A stretch of DNA of 64,000 nucleotides from positions 662,044 through 726,043 of the forward strand of contig BCKL01000004.1 of assembly GCA_001600635.1 (NCBI GenBank). Direction: 5' to 3'. This stretch comes from Leucosporidium creatinivorum (lineage: Eukaryota; Basidiomycota; Microbotryomycetes; Leucosporidiales; Leucosporidiaceae). Within the stretch, counting starts at the first letter, position 1. Every line of letters starts with the position of its first letter. Under the pieces are notes generated by a model. The model had not been told where the DNA came from, ran no database searches, and was given only the letters and a program-made list of their open reading frames with translations. Both the position numbers and the translations under genes were made by a program. Positions 10,721 to 22,792 of this stretch are shown piece after piece.

Positions 10721-13700
10721 GTGAGCTCTCCGAATTCTGCGAGCGAGCAGCAGAGCATCGCTGACACCGATTCTACTACAGTGGATATCTACACGACCTG
10801 TATCACGCTCGGCGAAGCGACGACTCACGCCCTTTCCCCTTCGCCGTCGTTCGACTACGGCCACCGCGATGGCTCGCAGCCAGCCGGCTCGAGCGCCAAC
10901 CACCAAGGACACCCTTCTGTATCCTCTTCCTCCGAGGGTAAATCTCAAGACACCAATACCGACCCCTCCTCGAGCTCGCACCGCAATTCCTCGTCGACCG
11001 ACTCGACGACAGCGACGACGGCAGCTAGCGGCGCACCGAGCGGAGGTGCAGCTGGTGCTGGTAGCAATGCCCCGGGGACGAGGTCCAGCCTCGACTTGAA
11101 CGACGCCATGCATCGCCTGTGCGTCGAGGCCATGGCAGCTCACCAGTGCCTCGTCTCGTTCACCCCCGTCGAGCCGGAACTTGGCGCTGCTCCATCGCAG
11201 AGCGGTGGACAGCATGGCGGACAGCAGCAAGGAGGTCACCAGGCGCAAGGAGGACAGCAGCAGGGAGCTCAAGGCCAGCAGCAGCAGGCTCCAGGACGCA
11301 AGTTCAACTTTCATCTGAGCGGAGGCTACCAGCAGGTCATGAGCGCTCGTGGGAGCTTGCTCAGAGATAGTCCCTTCAAGGTGAGCCGCCCTCCCTCTCT
11401 TCGCCGAGCCCAAACTCGGCGTTTCCGCGACGCGCCGAGAAGCTAATTTACCCCCTTCGCATCCGCTCTCCTTCTCTGCAGCGCAAGTCGGTCGTCAAGG
11501 TCCCTCGCGCCGAAGTCCTCGATGGCAAGGAGAACGTCAAGGTGGAGATGCGCCGCAAGCTCGACGAGATCGCCTCCCTCACGAAGGCCCATCTCGCCAT
11601 CGTTGGCCAAGTCTCGGGCAACATTGGATTCGGCCTCGAGACGGAGAGGAACGTCGAGATTGTCATCACTGGACCGTATGAGAGCGTGGAGCAGGCTAGA
11701 GTTAGACTATTGGTGCTGTTGGACGAGCTGGTGAGTGTTTCGAACCTCGGTCGACTCGGCGAAATTGACCTTTTCCGGCTTTGCGTAGAGTGGTCTTCAC
11801 TCCGAGGTCTGCGAGATCGACTACAAGCTCCACAACATCATCTCGGGTCGCAAGCGCTGCGTCGTGCAGACTATCCAGGAGGAGACGGGCACCAACATCT
11901 ACTTCCCCACTCCGCTCTCGGGCGTGCTTGGCCAGAAGAACATGTCGCTCCTCGCCAAGCAGAACCTTATCTTCATCACCGGAGAGTTCTTCGGCGTCCA
12001 GCGTGCTCGCGATATGCTCTTCCAGGTCTCGCTGCACAAGGTCCGTCTTGCGAGCCCTGAGCCACCTTCCCGTCGCTGATCCTTTCCCCTCACAGAGCAA
12101 GTGCATTATCTCGCGCGACACGGCCATCCTCCCTCGCAAGCTCGACTGGATGCTCATGGACCGCCTGGAGGAGCTCAAGCAGATCATGAACGACAACGGC
12201 ACCTTCATCAACTTCCCGGCGATCGGCAGCCAGGCGAGCCTCATCTCCGTCTACGGCGACCACCGCGTCAACATTGAGCGATCCATCCGCGCCATCATGC
12301 AGCTCGTATGTCTCTTCTATTTCCGCATGGCATTGAAGCACGGAGCTGACCTCTCGCTTCTCTACAGGCCTGCCAATTCTACGTCGCCTCCTTCTGGCTT
12401 CTGCCCATCTCCTTCGACGTCTTCATGCCCCCTCCCTCCATCAACCCTTCCCAGATTCCTCCCATCCTGCGCCACATCGCGGTCACCTCCGGCGCCGAAG
12501 CCGTCTTCAAGAGCAACTGCTTCGAGCTCCACGGTCTCGAAGCCGAAGTGAGGGCAGCTGTACAGCTCGTGCTCGAGTTGGACTTTGTCAAGGTGAGTGC
12601 TATCGTGCGCAGGCTCCTGAAGCGCCAAGCTAAACCTCTTCGTTTACAGCAATTCCACCACGAGATCCGCTTCCAGATCGAGCTCGCCAACGAACACCGC
12701 GAGTTCATTAGCGGCAAGAAGAACGGCAAGCTCAACAAAATCATGAAGTCCGCCAACGTCAAGATCAAGTTCGAGACGTTCAACGATTATAATTTCCTCA
12801 TCGACGTCGCCGGCAACGACACGGGCGCCCTGCACGGCCTCACGATGCTCCAGGAGGAGCTCCCCGCCGAGATCTCGTTCCACGTTCCCGAGGCCTATCA
12901 CAAGCGCATCATCGGCGTTGGCGGCAAGAACATCCAGAGGATCATGAAGAAATTTGGCGTCTACGTCAAGTTCTCCAATGCCGAGGAGTTCGCCGCTCTC
13001 GGAGGATACACGGACAACGAGGACAACGTCGTCGCTCGCACGCCCGCCAAGAACGCCATCAACCTCGAGCACCTCAAGCAGTCAGTCATGGAGCTCGTCA
13101 GCCCCAAGGACAAGGACTTCGTCGTTGAGACCGTCTCGATCCCTCGGCGGTACCATCGCACCCTCCTCGGCGAGAAGAGCATCTTCATCCACGACATCGA
13201 GGCCAAGACCAACTCGGCGGTTCGCTTCCCAAACAAGGAGACGGCGAGCGATGTCGTCGCCATCTTTGGCCCCGAGAGTCAGGTGCACATCGCCGCTCAG
13301 ATGCTGCTCGACCATGTTCCCTTCGAGGCGTAAGTTCGGTCTCTTTTTTTTTGTCAAACGATAGCTCGCTGATTGCCTTCTCTCCTCGCAGCGAGTACCG
13401 CATGCCTCACAGCGCCGAGATGGCTGCCCTCGCCCTCTCGCAGGACTTTGTCAACCTCACCGAGCGGGTCAAGCGAGATCTCAACATCACCATCCTCCCT
13501 TGGGTCGACCGCACCGGCGCAGGAGAGGAGACCATCATCCGCTTTTGCCTCAACCGAAGCAACGTCGACTTCCTCGCGACCGCTCGAGATCTCGTCGAGG
13601 AGTACCTCGTCGGCAGAAATGTGAGTACAGGTGGTTCAAGTCGACTAGAAGCATATGCTGACGCTCGCGTCGACCACAGATCAACCTCTACCCTGGATCG

Positions 13701-14535
13701 CTCCGCCCTCGGTCCGACTCGTTCGCCGACGCTTTCCCCTTCTTCAACTCGAAGCTGCTGTCAACAATGACTGCCGGTGAGTTAGGTCCGGAGCTCTCTC
13801 AAGATCTCTACTGACACTTCTAGTCTCGCACAGACTCGGAGCTCCGCCAAGAACCAAGATCTGACAAGACCAAGCTTCGTCTCGCCGCTTCATCGCCCAA
13901 CATCAAGGCTCTCTTCGACGCCAACCCTACTTCTTACGGCCACCGAGACTCTCAACAGCCTCAGCAAGAAGGCGGATACCCAGGCTTCTACCCACCCGTC
14001 CCTCCCATCCCTCAGCAGCATCAGCAGCAATACCCTCCACACTCGCAACTTCCTCCGCCTCCCCAGCACCAGGGCGAGTACCAGTGGGCTCCTCCTCGAC
14101 AGATGGTGCGTTCACTACGACTATGTGAGCTCGAGATCGAGAGCTGACCGACCCTCTTCGCAGCCTTACCCCGCCGCTCCGGGCTACCCCAACGCTGGCG
14201 CTCCATCCTACGCTCCTCAGCACGCTACTCGCCTCTCAAACGACGAGACTCGCAACGCTGTCGCCAACGTCATCAACGGCGCACCACCAGCTCCCTCCTC
14301 CGACGCCAACGGCTCCACCAAGTCCTCGGCGTCCGCCAACAACGGCGCCACAGAGCCAGCAGCGACTGGCCCCTCAGTCGAGAGCAAGCTCAAGGAGATT
14401 GCTCGTCAACCTCGTTCGCTCGCTGGTCGAGCGCAGTCCCTCGACTTGTCAAGCCATGCCACCGGCGCGAGGCATGCTCCCACACCTTCTGTAGACCAAG
14501 TCTCTAGTGCTTTCTCGGGGCTCGGCCTGCGGTAG
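10721..14535 (+). CDS. Multi-KH-domain RNA-binding protein (Khd4 / Bicaudal-C-like)
   Basis: Cytoplasmic mRNA-binding protein built from about seven consecutive KH-like modules. Examples are SGRKRCVVQTIQEETGTNIY, ISGKKNGKLNKIMKSANVKI, RIIGVGGKNIQRIMKKFGVY (with the classic GxxG loop) and RTLLGEKSIFIHDIEAKTNS. Flanks are Gln/Ser-rich at the N-terminus and Pro/Gln-rich at the C-terminus. Exon ends fixed by frame are 11380/11482, 11730/11789, 12040/12096, 12305/12368, 12592/12650, 13329/13392, 13620/13680, 13777/13834 and 14105/14164. The best match I recall is the fungal Khd4 family, which controls mRNA stability during polar growth. The start is unresolved. The frame is open from 10628 and looks coding from about 10721, but it has no ATG before 11107, so an upstream exon or a shorter protein is possible. 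The last codons and 3' region are duplicated at 18543. Confidence 0.82.
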
Positions 14536-15070
14536 ATTTGTNTCTTCTCTCATCACTCCATGTCNTTTCACGCNCCATCACACTACAGATATCTCCCTGC
14601 CCTTCCATNCCCCGCTCTTTGCCTCTNCCCCCGCCTCGACTCCGACATGTGAAGTCGCCTGTGTTATCATGGAATGCCATCTGAATCGCCTGTTTCTNGA
14701 TCGAGCTGCAGCTGCACGAGAGAATGAGAGCTGAGAGGTGGAAACCGCGAGAGGTCCGAGCTCTTGTCCCCCTCTTCGGCGTCCAATCCCTTGTGCACCT
14801 CTTCTCATCAGACTGCTCGCTTCTTTGCGGAGAGCGATACTGGTCGATATCTGGAGCACCTCATCCTGGCGTACAACCGCTCGATATCCACACCTTTGAC
14901 CTTTTCGCGAGAACAAGGAGCCGGTCGCTCTTCAGCTGCTTCTGCTTCTGAGGCCCTGCTTCTCCGGCCGGGCAGCAGTCTCCGAGATACAGCGACTTCG
15001 CTTGATGACTTGCACGCTTCCCCGCACCACCACGAAGGGCTCCATCCTTTTCTTGAAGCTGGCTCCAGGT
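14445..15070. repeat. Direct repeat, copy 1 (3' end of KH gene and downstream)
   Basis: This segment begins inside the last KH-gene exon and recurs at 18543-19168, at an offset of 4,098 bases that holds well for the first ~400 bases. Identity is near complete to about 14900 and then decays with small indels. N bases are at 14542, 14565, 14574, 14609, 14627 and 14698. The two copies flank the MFS transporter gene in direct orientation. Confidence 0.9.
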
Positions 15071-15330
15071 CGGATCTGCCCCACCTCGCCCCTTGATCGA
15101 TAATTCGGCGGGCAAGCAAGTTGCCTTTTCGACTCAGATCGAGCTGCTATGTGGCTTCCGGTGCTCTTGGGCTTTGGATGTAGGGCGGAAGCGACTGTCC
15201 TCGTGCAGCGAGCGATAGTGAATGGACCCCCGGGAGCGTTTCTCTCTCTTCTTCTTCTGCACCTCGTTTCGCCAGCTCCTCCTGTTCGCCACTCGTACAT
15301 CTCACACCTCCACAGCCCTCCACAGCCATC

Positions 15331-18316
15331 ATGATGAACCACGTCGGCATCTTCGAGCCGAAGAAGTACGTTCTCGGCGCCGCTTCAGCTTGACTCCACA
15401 CCTCCCGCTCCTGTCCTCGACCACAAGCTGACCTCTGCTCATCACAGCACCAATTATGATCCTCCTGGAACGTGTCTCTTCGACCCTCCCGAGAGCGAGG
15501 CTGCTCAACTCGGTGCAGAGGCTGCCCGCCTCAAGCGTGACCCGAAGGTACGTCTCCACTGGAACGCCGCTCGCGCGCTGGCTCTTCAGTGCTCGGGATT
15601 ACTAACTCGTTTCTACACAACCTCGCCTGCAGCGCCCTGAGATCATTCTTCGCCCTCAACCCTCCCAATCGGGAACAGACCCTCTCAACTGGTCGCGGTG
15701 GCGCAAGGAGGCCATGTTCTTCGTCCTCATTGTCAGCAGTATTCTAACGTGAGTTGTGACATGCACCTTCACCTCTCTTATGCCTTCATGAGGCTTCCGA
15801 CTCTCGTCAAGCCTTCGCCGAGGGTCCTCCGCCTCGCCGAGTCTCGCTGTCTCGCTCGTTGAGGTGGTCCAAGCTGGCTAGAAGAAGACGCTGACTTGAT
15901 GTACTGTTACAGCGGCGTGATCGGTCCTATACTAGTCCCGGCGTTTGGGACTGTTGCCAAAGATCTTGGACAACCGGTTTCGCGTATTGCTCAACTCAAC
16001 GGCATCCTCGTCCTTGTTGGTCTTCTTCCTCTGCTTTGGGACCTTACAAAGCTGACCAGTTTCCCTGCCAAGTTCGAGGGCGTGGCGACGATGCTCATCG
16101 TCGTCTCGGCGCAGTTCTTCGGTCGTCGCCACACCTACGTCGGATGCAGCGTCCTCAGCTTTGTCGGTTGCTGCTGGGGAGCAGTAGCAAAGGATTACAA
16201 CTCAATCTATGGTGCTCGGATCCTTATGGGAGCAGGCATGGCCAGCGCAGCGTGAGTTTCGAAGCTCGGCGCTGCCATGGGTCGACGAAAGAGCTAACCT
16301 GACTGTCGCTGCAGCGTCATGCTCGGCTCTACCATCACCGACATGTACTTCGTTCACCAGCATGGCGTTCGCATTGCGTGGTGGCAGGTGAGTACTCTCG
16401 CATCCCGTTGACACTTAGCACTGGCCGTTTCGAAGGAGCAGCTGGACTTTCAGCTGATCCACTGTTCTACAGGTATCCTACTGCGCCTCCGTGAACCTCG
16501 CTCCCATCATCTCGGGTGTCATTGCTACCAACCACGGCTGGCGAGCTTGCTTCTGGCGAGTCTCGGCGCTGAACGCTCGGCCTCGCCAGCGCTGACCATT
16601 CCTTCGCTCCACTCAGGGTTCTTGGCGCTTTCGAGGGACTCATCCTCATCGGCACCTTCTTCCTGTGCCCCGAGACGATGTACGACCGCCCCGCCTCCGC
16701 CTCGGACCCTCTCGAGGTCGACAAGTACACCACCGAGCACCTCGAGCATAAGGAGAAGGACGGTGTGGCCACTTCTTCCTCCTCGGCTATCGAGGCTCAG
16801 CAAGACGGTCCTGTTGTCGATACTCTCACCTTTGGCGCTTCCCTCAGGCTCTGGAGCCACTTCAAGCCGCGTGATTCCCTCTATGTCGTCGTCCTTCGGC
16901 CCTTCGCCGTTCTCCTTTCGCCTCACATCTTCTGTGAGCTGCATCTCTTTCTTACTGACGTCAATCGGTGGCTAACTCCCACTTATCTGCAGACTCCAAC
17001 CTCGCCTACACCATCAGCTTCTCCTGGTTCGTCATGACCGGTAAGTCTCGGCGCCTCCCAAGCGATTGTGCTCGCGACCTCGACACGAGTCTGAGCTTTC
17101 GGACTAGCAAGCTAACCGGATACTTGTTCAACTGACAGGCGCTACCTACGGCCAGATGTACGAGGGCATGTACTATCAGGAATCCGTGAGTCCGTATCTC
17201 GGCGCTCGGCGCCCGCGAGCAGTACTGACCGCTGACTCTGCCTCGCCACTTCCCGCCCATCTCTTCATCTTCCTCCGACCTATTCTACTCACACTCCGAC
17301 CGCATCCTCCAGGTCTCTACTGTGGGTGTCCTCGCCGGCGTCGCACCCATGATCGGCACCATCGCCGCCTGCCTCATCTCCGGCCCTCTCACCGACTGGT
17401 CTGCTCGTTGGCTCTCGGTCCGCAATCATGGTGAGTCTAATTGGCTTTCTGTTGCGCGAGCGGTGCTATAGACGCCCCCGCTCCTTTGTCCAGCGCTTGC
17501 TGACTTCTATCTTACTCGGCGCATATCTTCCTCGTCAGGTATCTTCGAGCCCGAGTATCGCCTCGTCGTCCTCATCCCTGCTTTCATCACTACTGCGATC
17601 GGAGGCTTTGGATGGGCATGGACGGTTGGCCCCGGCTGGAACGTCCTCGTCTCGACTTCCATCGCCGGCTTCGTCTTTTGTGGCTGCACTCTTGGCATCT
17701 GCGCTGTGGTCGGGTGAGTGATCGTAGTCTCATTGAGGTCTTCTTCCGCGACCTGTCCTGCGAGTGAATCTGGAGGACGAACAGTCGAGGGGGAGGCACT
17801 CCTGTCTCGGCCGAGCTGACTTTACTCCGCTGGTCCCGTCTCCACCGACCACAGATACGCCAACGCTTGCTACCCTAAGCAGGGAGGAGACACTTTCGCT
17901 GTAATGATGCTCGCTAGCCGAGCGGCTATCTTTGGCATGACCGTGAGTCTTGAACTCGCATTTCTGTCGCCGAGCCTCATCTGACCTGGCTTCCGTCGGT
18001 CTCGCTTGCAGTACGTCGTCAAGTGAGTTCGCCCTGGGCGCATAAGAGTGAAGAGATTCGCAGTTCAGCCTCGCTGACCCGCTTCTCTCTCGCCTCTCTC
18101 AGCAATTGGCTCGGTGAGCTTGCCCCTCCCTTCCGTCGCCGAGCGCCCAAGCTAACCTCAGTTCTCGCAGCCCTATACGGCGTTGAGAACTTCCTCGGTA
18201 TCATGACGGGCGTCACACTTGGACTTTACCTCCTCGGCCTTCCCGTCTACTGCTACGGCAAGAGGATCAGGAGCTGGACCGCCCAGTCCAAGGTGCTCGG
18301 CTGGTGCTGCTCGTAA
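15331..18316 (+). CDS. MFS transporter (HOL1/DHA1-like)
   Basis: Plasma-membrane major facilitator of the fungal drug:H+ antiporter-like group. It starts MMNHVGIFEPKK, followed by GTCLFDPPESEA and DPLNWSRWRKEAMFF, the entry to helix 1 typical of HOL1-like proteins. Transmembrane helices follow: TGVIGPILVPAFGTVA, a QFFGRRHTYVG loop (the family's GRR motif), YGARILMGAGMASA, WWQVSYCASVNLAPIISGVI, a charged central loop (about 16680-16850) and a second half ending VLGWCCS. Around 17 small exons are needed. Two consecutive exons are only 11 nt each (18012-18022 and 18103-18113) and together give the YVVNNWLALYG segment in frame. The substrate cannot be read from sequence. The gene lies between ~0.6 kb direct repeats, which could allow its loss by recombination. 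Confidence 0.82.
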
Positions 18317-18542
18317 AGGGCTTTCGGGGGAGGGAATGAGGCAGCTTTCGACGGTGTGGGGGCTAACAAGAGATTATACAACACTTCAAAGGGCTATGGC
18401 TGTACTGCAGATCTGTTCAACCGACATGGATGTCGATCGAGCGCGAGCAAAAAGCTGGCTCAGCTTCCTCCTTCAGCCGCTCTGCTTCATGAGGTCTCGG
18501 CGATGAGCCGAAAGAGCTCTCAGGTTCACGGTAGAGCTTCGC

Positions 18543-19168
18543 CTTGTCAAGGCATGCCACCGGCGCGAGGCATGCTCCCACACCTTCTGTAGACCAAGTC
18601 TCTAGTGCTTTCTCGGGGCTCGGCCTGCGGTAGATTTGTNTCTTCTCTCATCACTCCATGTCNTTTCACGCNCCATCACACTACAGATATCTCCCTGCCC
18701 TTCCATACCCCGCTCTTTGCCTCTNCCCCCGCCTCGACTCCGACATGTGAAGTCGCCTGTGTTATCATGGAATGCCATCTGAATCGCCTGTTTCTNGATC
18801 GAGCTGCAGCTGCACGAGAGAANGAGAGCTGAGAGGTGGAAACCGCGAGAGGTCCGAGCTCTTTTCTCCCTCTTCGGCGTTCACTCCCTTGTGCACCTCT
18901 TCTCATCAGACTGCTCGCTTCTTTGCGGAGAGCGATACTGGATATCTGGTGCACCTCATCCTGGCGTACAATTGCTCGATATCCGAGCTTCGTTTCGCGT
19001 GAAAGATGAGCAGCCACTACTGGCTGCTCTTCAGCTTCTTCTGCTCCTGAGACTCAAGTGCTCCGAGCGGCCAGGACTCTCCAAGAGAGAGCGACTTTGC
19101 TTGACGACTTGCACGCTTCCCCACACCACCCAAGAGCTCCATGCTTTCGTCGCAGAGAGCTCCAGAAG
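18543..19168. repeat. Direct repeat, copy 2 (truncated duplicate of KH 3' end)
   Basis: Duplicate of 14445-15070. It carries the last ~90 bases of KH coding sequence, including its TAG, but no upstream exon, so it is non-coding. N bases are at 18640, 18663, 18672, 18725, 18796 and 18823; five of these match N positions in copy 1. Just after it, 19171-19200 resembles MFS exon 2 (15496-15525, sharing GCTCAACTCGGTGCAGAG), suggesting the tail of a larger tandem duplication. Confidence 0.88.
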
Positions 19169-19392
19169 GGCGAGGCAGCTCAACTCGGTGCAGAGACTAC
19201 TTACAGGCCTCCGCCGAGCGTTCGCCGACGCTCTTGTCGGACCGCTGCAAGTTTAAGAGCGCTCTGCTGGGAGACACAACGTACGTGGTACGTTCACAAG
19301 TCTCTCTCTACTGGCTGTGGAGCTTGCTTGTGCTCTCCAGTCGACGGCAATGTGAACTCGGCGGAGGCTAGAGATTGCAAGCGCGAGACTGC

Positions 19393-22300
19393 TCATCCCT
19401 GCACCTCGGTGTCAGCGTTTGCCGAGCTCTTGTGCTTCGCATTGAAGCTCCAGTCATCTGGCGCGGGTCCCAAGAACATCTAATCACGCGAGAGAGGTCA
19501 GTGAGGAGCCCAAGCGAGCTCGGCGAAGGGGAAGGGACGAACCTCAGTGATCTTGACCCAATCGGCGGACTGGTCACTCGCGAGGAGAGTCTGTAGAGAT
19601 GAGAGTAGATCAGCATAGCTCTATTGTATTCCTTCGAACCGCCAAGACTCACCTCCAGCTCGTCACGACCGCGGTAAGGCAACGCTCGCTCATTGAGCTG
19701 CACGGGGAAGCGCTCCAGCAGGCCAACGGGGATGTAGCGATGGGTGAAGCTCAAGCTCTCGCATACAAAGCGACGGACGTGGTTGACGCCGACTTGATCG
19801 GATCCCTGTGGGTCGAAACGAGTCAGCGAGAACGAGCAGGAGGAGAGCGAAAGAGCTGACCCAGTGCTCCAGTCCGTAATCGACGAGCTTGCCGACCATA
19901 TCGAGTCGCTCACGAGACGAGATATCCCAATCCCTCTTCTCCTTGATCTCAGTGAAGAGCCATGGCTGTCAAAGCATCCTCGTCAGCGCGCAATTCCCAG
20001 CTCGGCTTCATGGCGGCTCGAACACTCACCTTGATCAAAGCACCGCGAGCGATCATGATACCATCCACTCCAGTCGCCTCCATGTTCTCGTAGTAGGTTC
20101 GGAAGTCGTAGGCGTCTCCGTTGCCGAAGATGGGGATGGGAGCGAGTCCTTCGTCGGAGGCCGTCTCGCGGAGAACCTTGGCGCACTGTGCGATGTCTGT
20201 CGACGAAGGAGAGGTCAGCAGGGCTCTAGTGAAGCGATCAGTAGAGTTGAACGTACAGGCGTAGTCGGCCTTGGTCTTGTAGCGTTGCTGACGAGATCGA
20301 CCGTGGAGCTGCAGGGCGAAGGGGGTCAGCTCCAGCTTCGGACGAGAAGCAAGAACAGCTCACAGTCATGGCGCTGAGTCCCCACTCCTTCTGGAACTTG
20401 GGGATGAGCTTGTGAGCCACAGGCGAGTTGTGCTGGACCTGTGAAAGCGGGAAGAGCGGGTCAGCGCTAGGACCGAGCGAGAGAGCGAGAGTCACGCACT
20501 CCATTACGGATCTTGATGGTGAGAGGAATCTCTCCAAGGACCTGAGACATGCCGACGAGGGACTTGCCGAGCTTGGTAGCGTGCTGGAGCAGCGCCGAAC
20601 CAGCTCCCTTGTTAAAGACGAGGTCGATGGGGCAACCGCAGTTGATGTCTGGTGATATGCACGAGTCAGCGCCTCGTCTATGATTCGACGAGAGCTCCAA
20701 CATACCCAGGAAGTCGATATCGCAGTGCTTGACGATCTGCTCGGCGGCGGGAACGAGAGCCTGAGGCCGACTTCCACACAGCTGCACTCCAAAGATCCTC
20801 TCACTGGGATGCCTTCGAACCAGGCTCCACTCGTTGGAGTTTCCTGTGCATCGCAGAACGAATCAGCTCTCCGCCCTTCTCGTCGAGCTCGACGCCGAAA
20901 GCTCCAGCTCACCATTCATGAACTCCTGCGCCAATCCCATCTCACTGCAGCTGATATCGTTTCCGTAATCTCCGCACAGTCGTCGGAAGGGCTCGTTGCC
21001 GACGGTGGTGAGGGGAGCGAGGTAGAGCTTGCCTCGCCAATCGAGCCGGCGTTTCTCTGTCGCGCGAACGGGGGCGAGATCGGGGACGAAGGAGCGGGAA
21101 GGGTGCGAGTCGACGTCCATGGGCGCTTCGGAGGGTGCGGAGGTACTGGCGGTGGGTTCGGCTGAGGGAGGGGGAACGCCGGAGGTGGAAGCGACGGGGT
21201 CGGTCGAGGGGTTGGCAGACTCGACGGGTGCGGTGGTCGAGGAGTCGGCGTTGGAGACGACGGCCATCTCGGTAGAGGCGTCCTGTGGTGTTGCTGCTGC
21301 TGCCGCTGCTGCTGCCTCGGCGTCGGCCTTGGCCTTCGCAGCCGCCGCATCCTCCAAATTCCTGTTGTTGGGCTTGCCATCGCGCCCCCTCTTTCCATTC
21401 TTGCCCTTCCCATTCCCTCCGTCCGTCCTCGTATCGACAGCCTCGCCAATCGATGTGAGGTAGGCCGCAGCGAGGGGCGAGTCTCCCTTGCGAATGTCCT
21501 TGATCACCTCCATCGAGATGAAGTTGAACTCGCCCTTGTCGCTCATGAGCTTGTAGGCCTCCTCGCCGTACTCTTGCTTCCTCTGCGCAATCTTCTCCTC
21601 GTCCACAATGAGCTCCCAGCCGCTGCCGGCAAGTCCCTTGCCCTCCTCGACCTTGCGCATGTGGCTCAAGCCGAATCGACACTTGAAGCCGAAGCCGCAG
21701 TAGCCGAGGTTGGCAAAGGCGGGGCAGACGTGGTCGGTGAGAGTAGGAGTGAGGTCGTCGGAGGTGGCAGGAAGGGAGAGCTGGATGTCGGCGAGACGGG
21801 CGGCGAGGTAGGCCGAGACGTCGTGGCTGTAGCGGCAGGCGTCTCCGCGGTCGCACTCCTTGCCCTTCGAAATATTGGTGCAGAGCTTGATGTCCTCGAC
21901 ACCGGCTTGATGATGGAATTGGCGGCCCTAGGGAGAAGCATGAACGGGTCAGCCTCGGCGCCGAGCAGCAGTTCGCCTCCAACTCACCTTGTTCTGACCC
22001 TTCTTCTTGCCTCCAGCACCATCCTTTCCTTCTCCTCCAGCATCTCCTCCTGCAGCCTTGGCAGCAGCCTTCGCCGCCTGCCTTGCCTGCCACTCCTCCT
22101 CCTTCTTAGCCCTCGCCAACGCCTTCTTCTGAGCGCCTGAGAGTCGGACCTTCTTAGCAGGCTGTTCGTCGGTTCCCTCGGAGGCTGGCGCAGCGTCTCC
22201 ATCGGCGGCGGGAGCGGGCGAGTCGAGGTTGGCATCCGCCTGGTCTTGCTGCTGCTCAGCTTGAGGAGCGCGCAAGGGAACAGTGTTGCGCGAGTCGGTG

Positions 22301-22538
22301 CGGCCTTCTGCAGCATCGTCATCAGCCGCCCTGGGCTTTGCATCCCCCTTTCCCATCTTGTCCCACAGTACGAATCTGTCCGAACGTCGACGGCCGAAAG
22401 ATCAGAAAGCGCGTTTTGACAGAGCTCTGTAGTCGATCAGACTCACTCTGAGCGGATGGGCGCGGTTCCGGGTCGTTCTTGCCAATAGGGCACCTTCTCC
22501 TGCTCATCCATCGCAGCTGGCTGAGGTTGAGAATCCAT
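19393..22538 (-). CDS. DUS3: tRNA-dihydrouridine(47) synthase
   Basis: Flavoenzyme that reduces U47 in the variable loop of tRNA using NAD(P)H. Start ATG at 22538 ([20 protein letters not shown]), with splicing into [18 protein letters not shown]. There is a charged N-terminal region with [20 protein letters not shown]. Two CCCH zinc fingers follow ([20 protein letters not shown] and [18 protein letters not shown]...H), as in eukaryotic Dus3. After a long Ala/Ser-rich linker comes the TIM barrel: [54 protein letters not shown] (Cys of the GCP motif is the expected catalytic residue), [25 protein letters not shown] and [10 protein letters not shown]. The C-terminus ends ADTEVQG. About nine short introns break the gene. 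It shares a 254-base divergent promoter with the gene at 22793. Confidence 0.92.
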
Positions 22539-22792
22539 CGTCGAGTTTGGCGGAGGCGAAGCTCGAAACGCTCGCGCTCGGAGGTCTCCCTTTGCCCGTT
22601 CCGTCGCCTACTCGTCGCCTCTCCATTTCGGCTCAAGACAGCTGTAGGTTAGTACGGAGACTGGTCCGAACAGCTTAGAGCTCACCCCGACCTGCCTACA
22701 GAGCTCCCTCTCGCCGTAACCGCTTCTGACCCCGCATCCATCCCTCGCGCTTCCCACTTCCCAAGGCTCCCTGCACCAAGATCTGCACCAAG
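22539..22792. promoter_or_regulatory. Shared divergent promoter, DUS3 / kappa-like gene
   Basis: 254 bases between two start codons pointing away from each other, so both genes must draw their core promoters from here. No TATA-like box is evident. Confidence 0.5.

Noticed and set aside
10422-13981. AUACCC words (10422, 10659, 13976; also 4866 and 9679), which are the reported binding site of Ustilago Khd4, in and near the KH gene.
   Set aside because: A six-base word is expected about 15 times per strand in 64 kb. The handful I see near the KH gene is not clear enrichment, so autoregulation is not supported.
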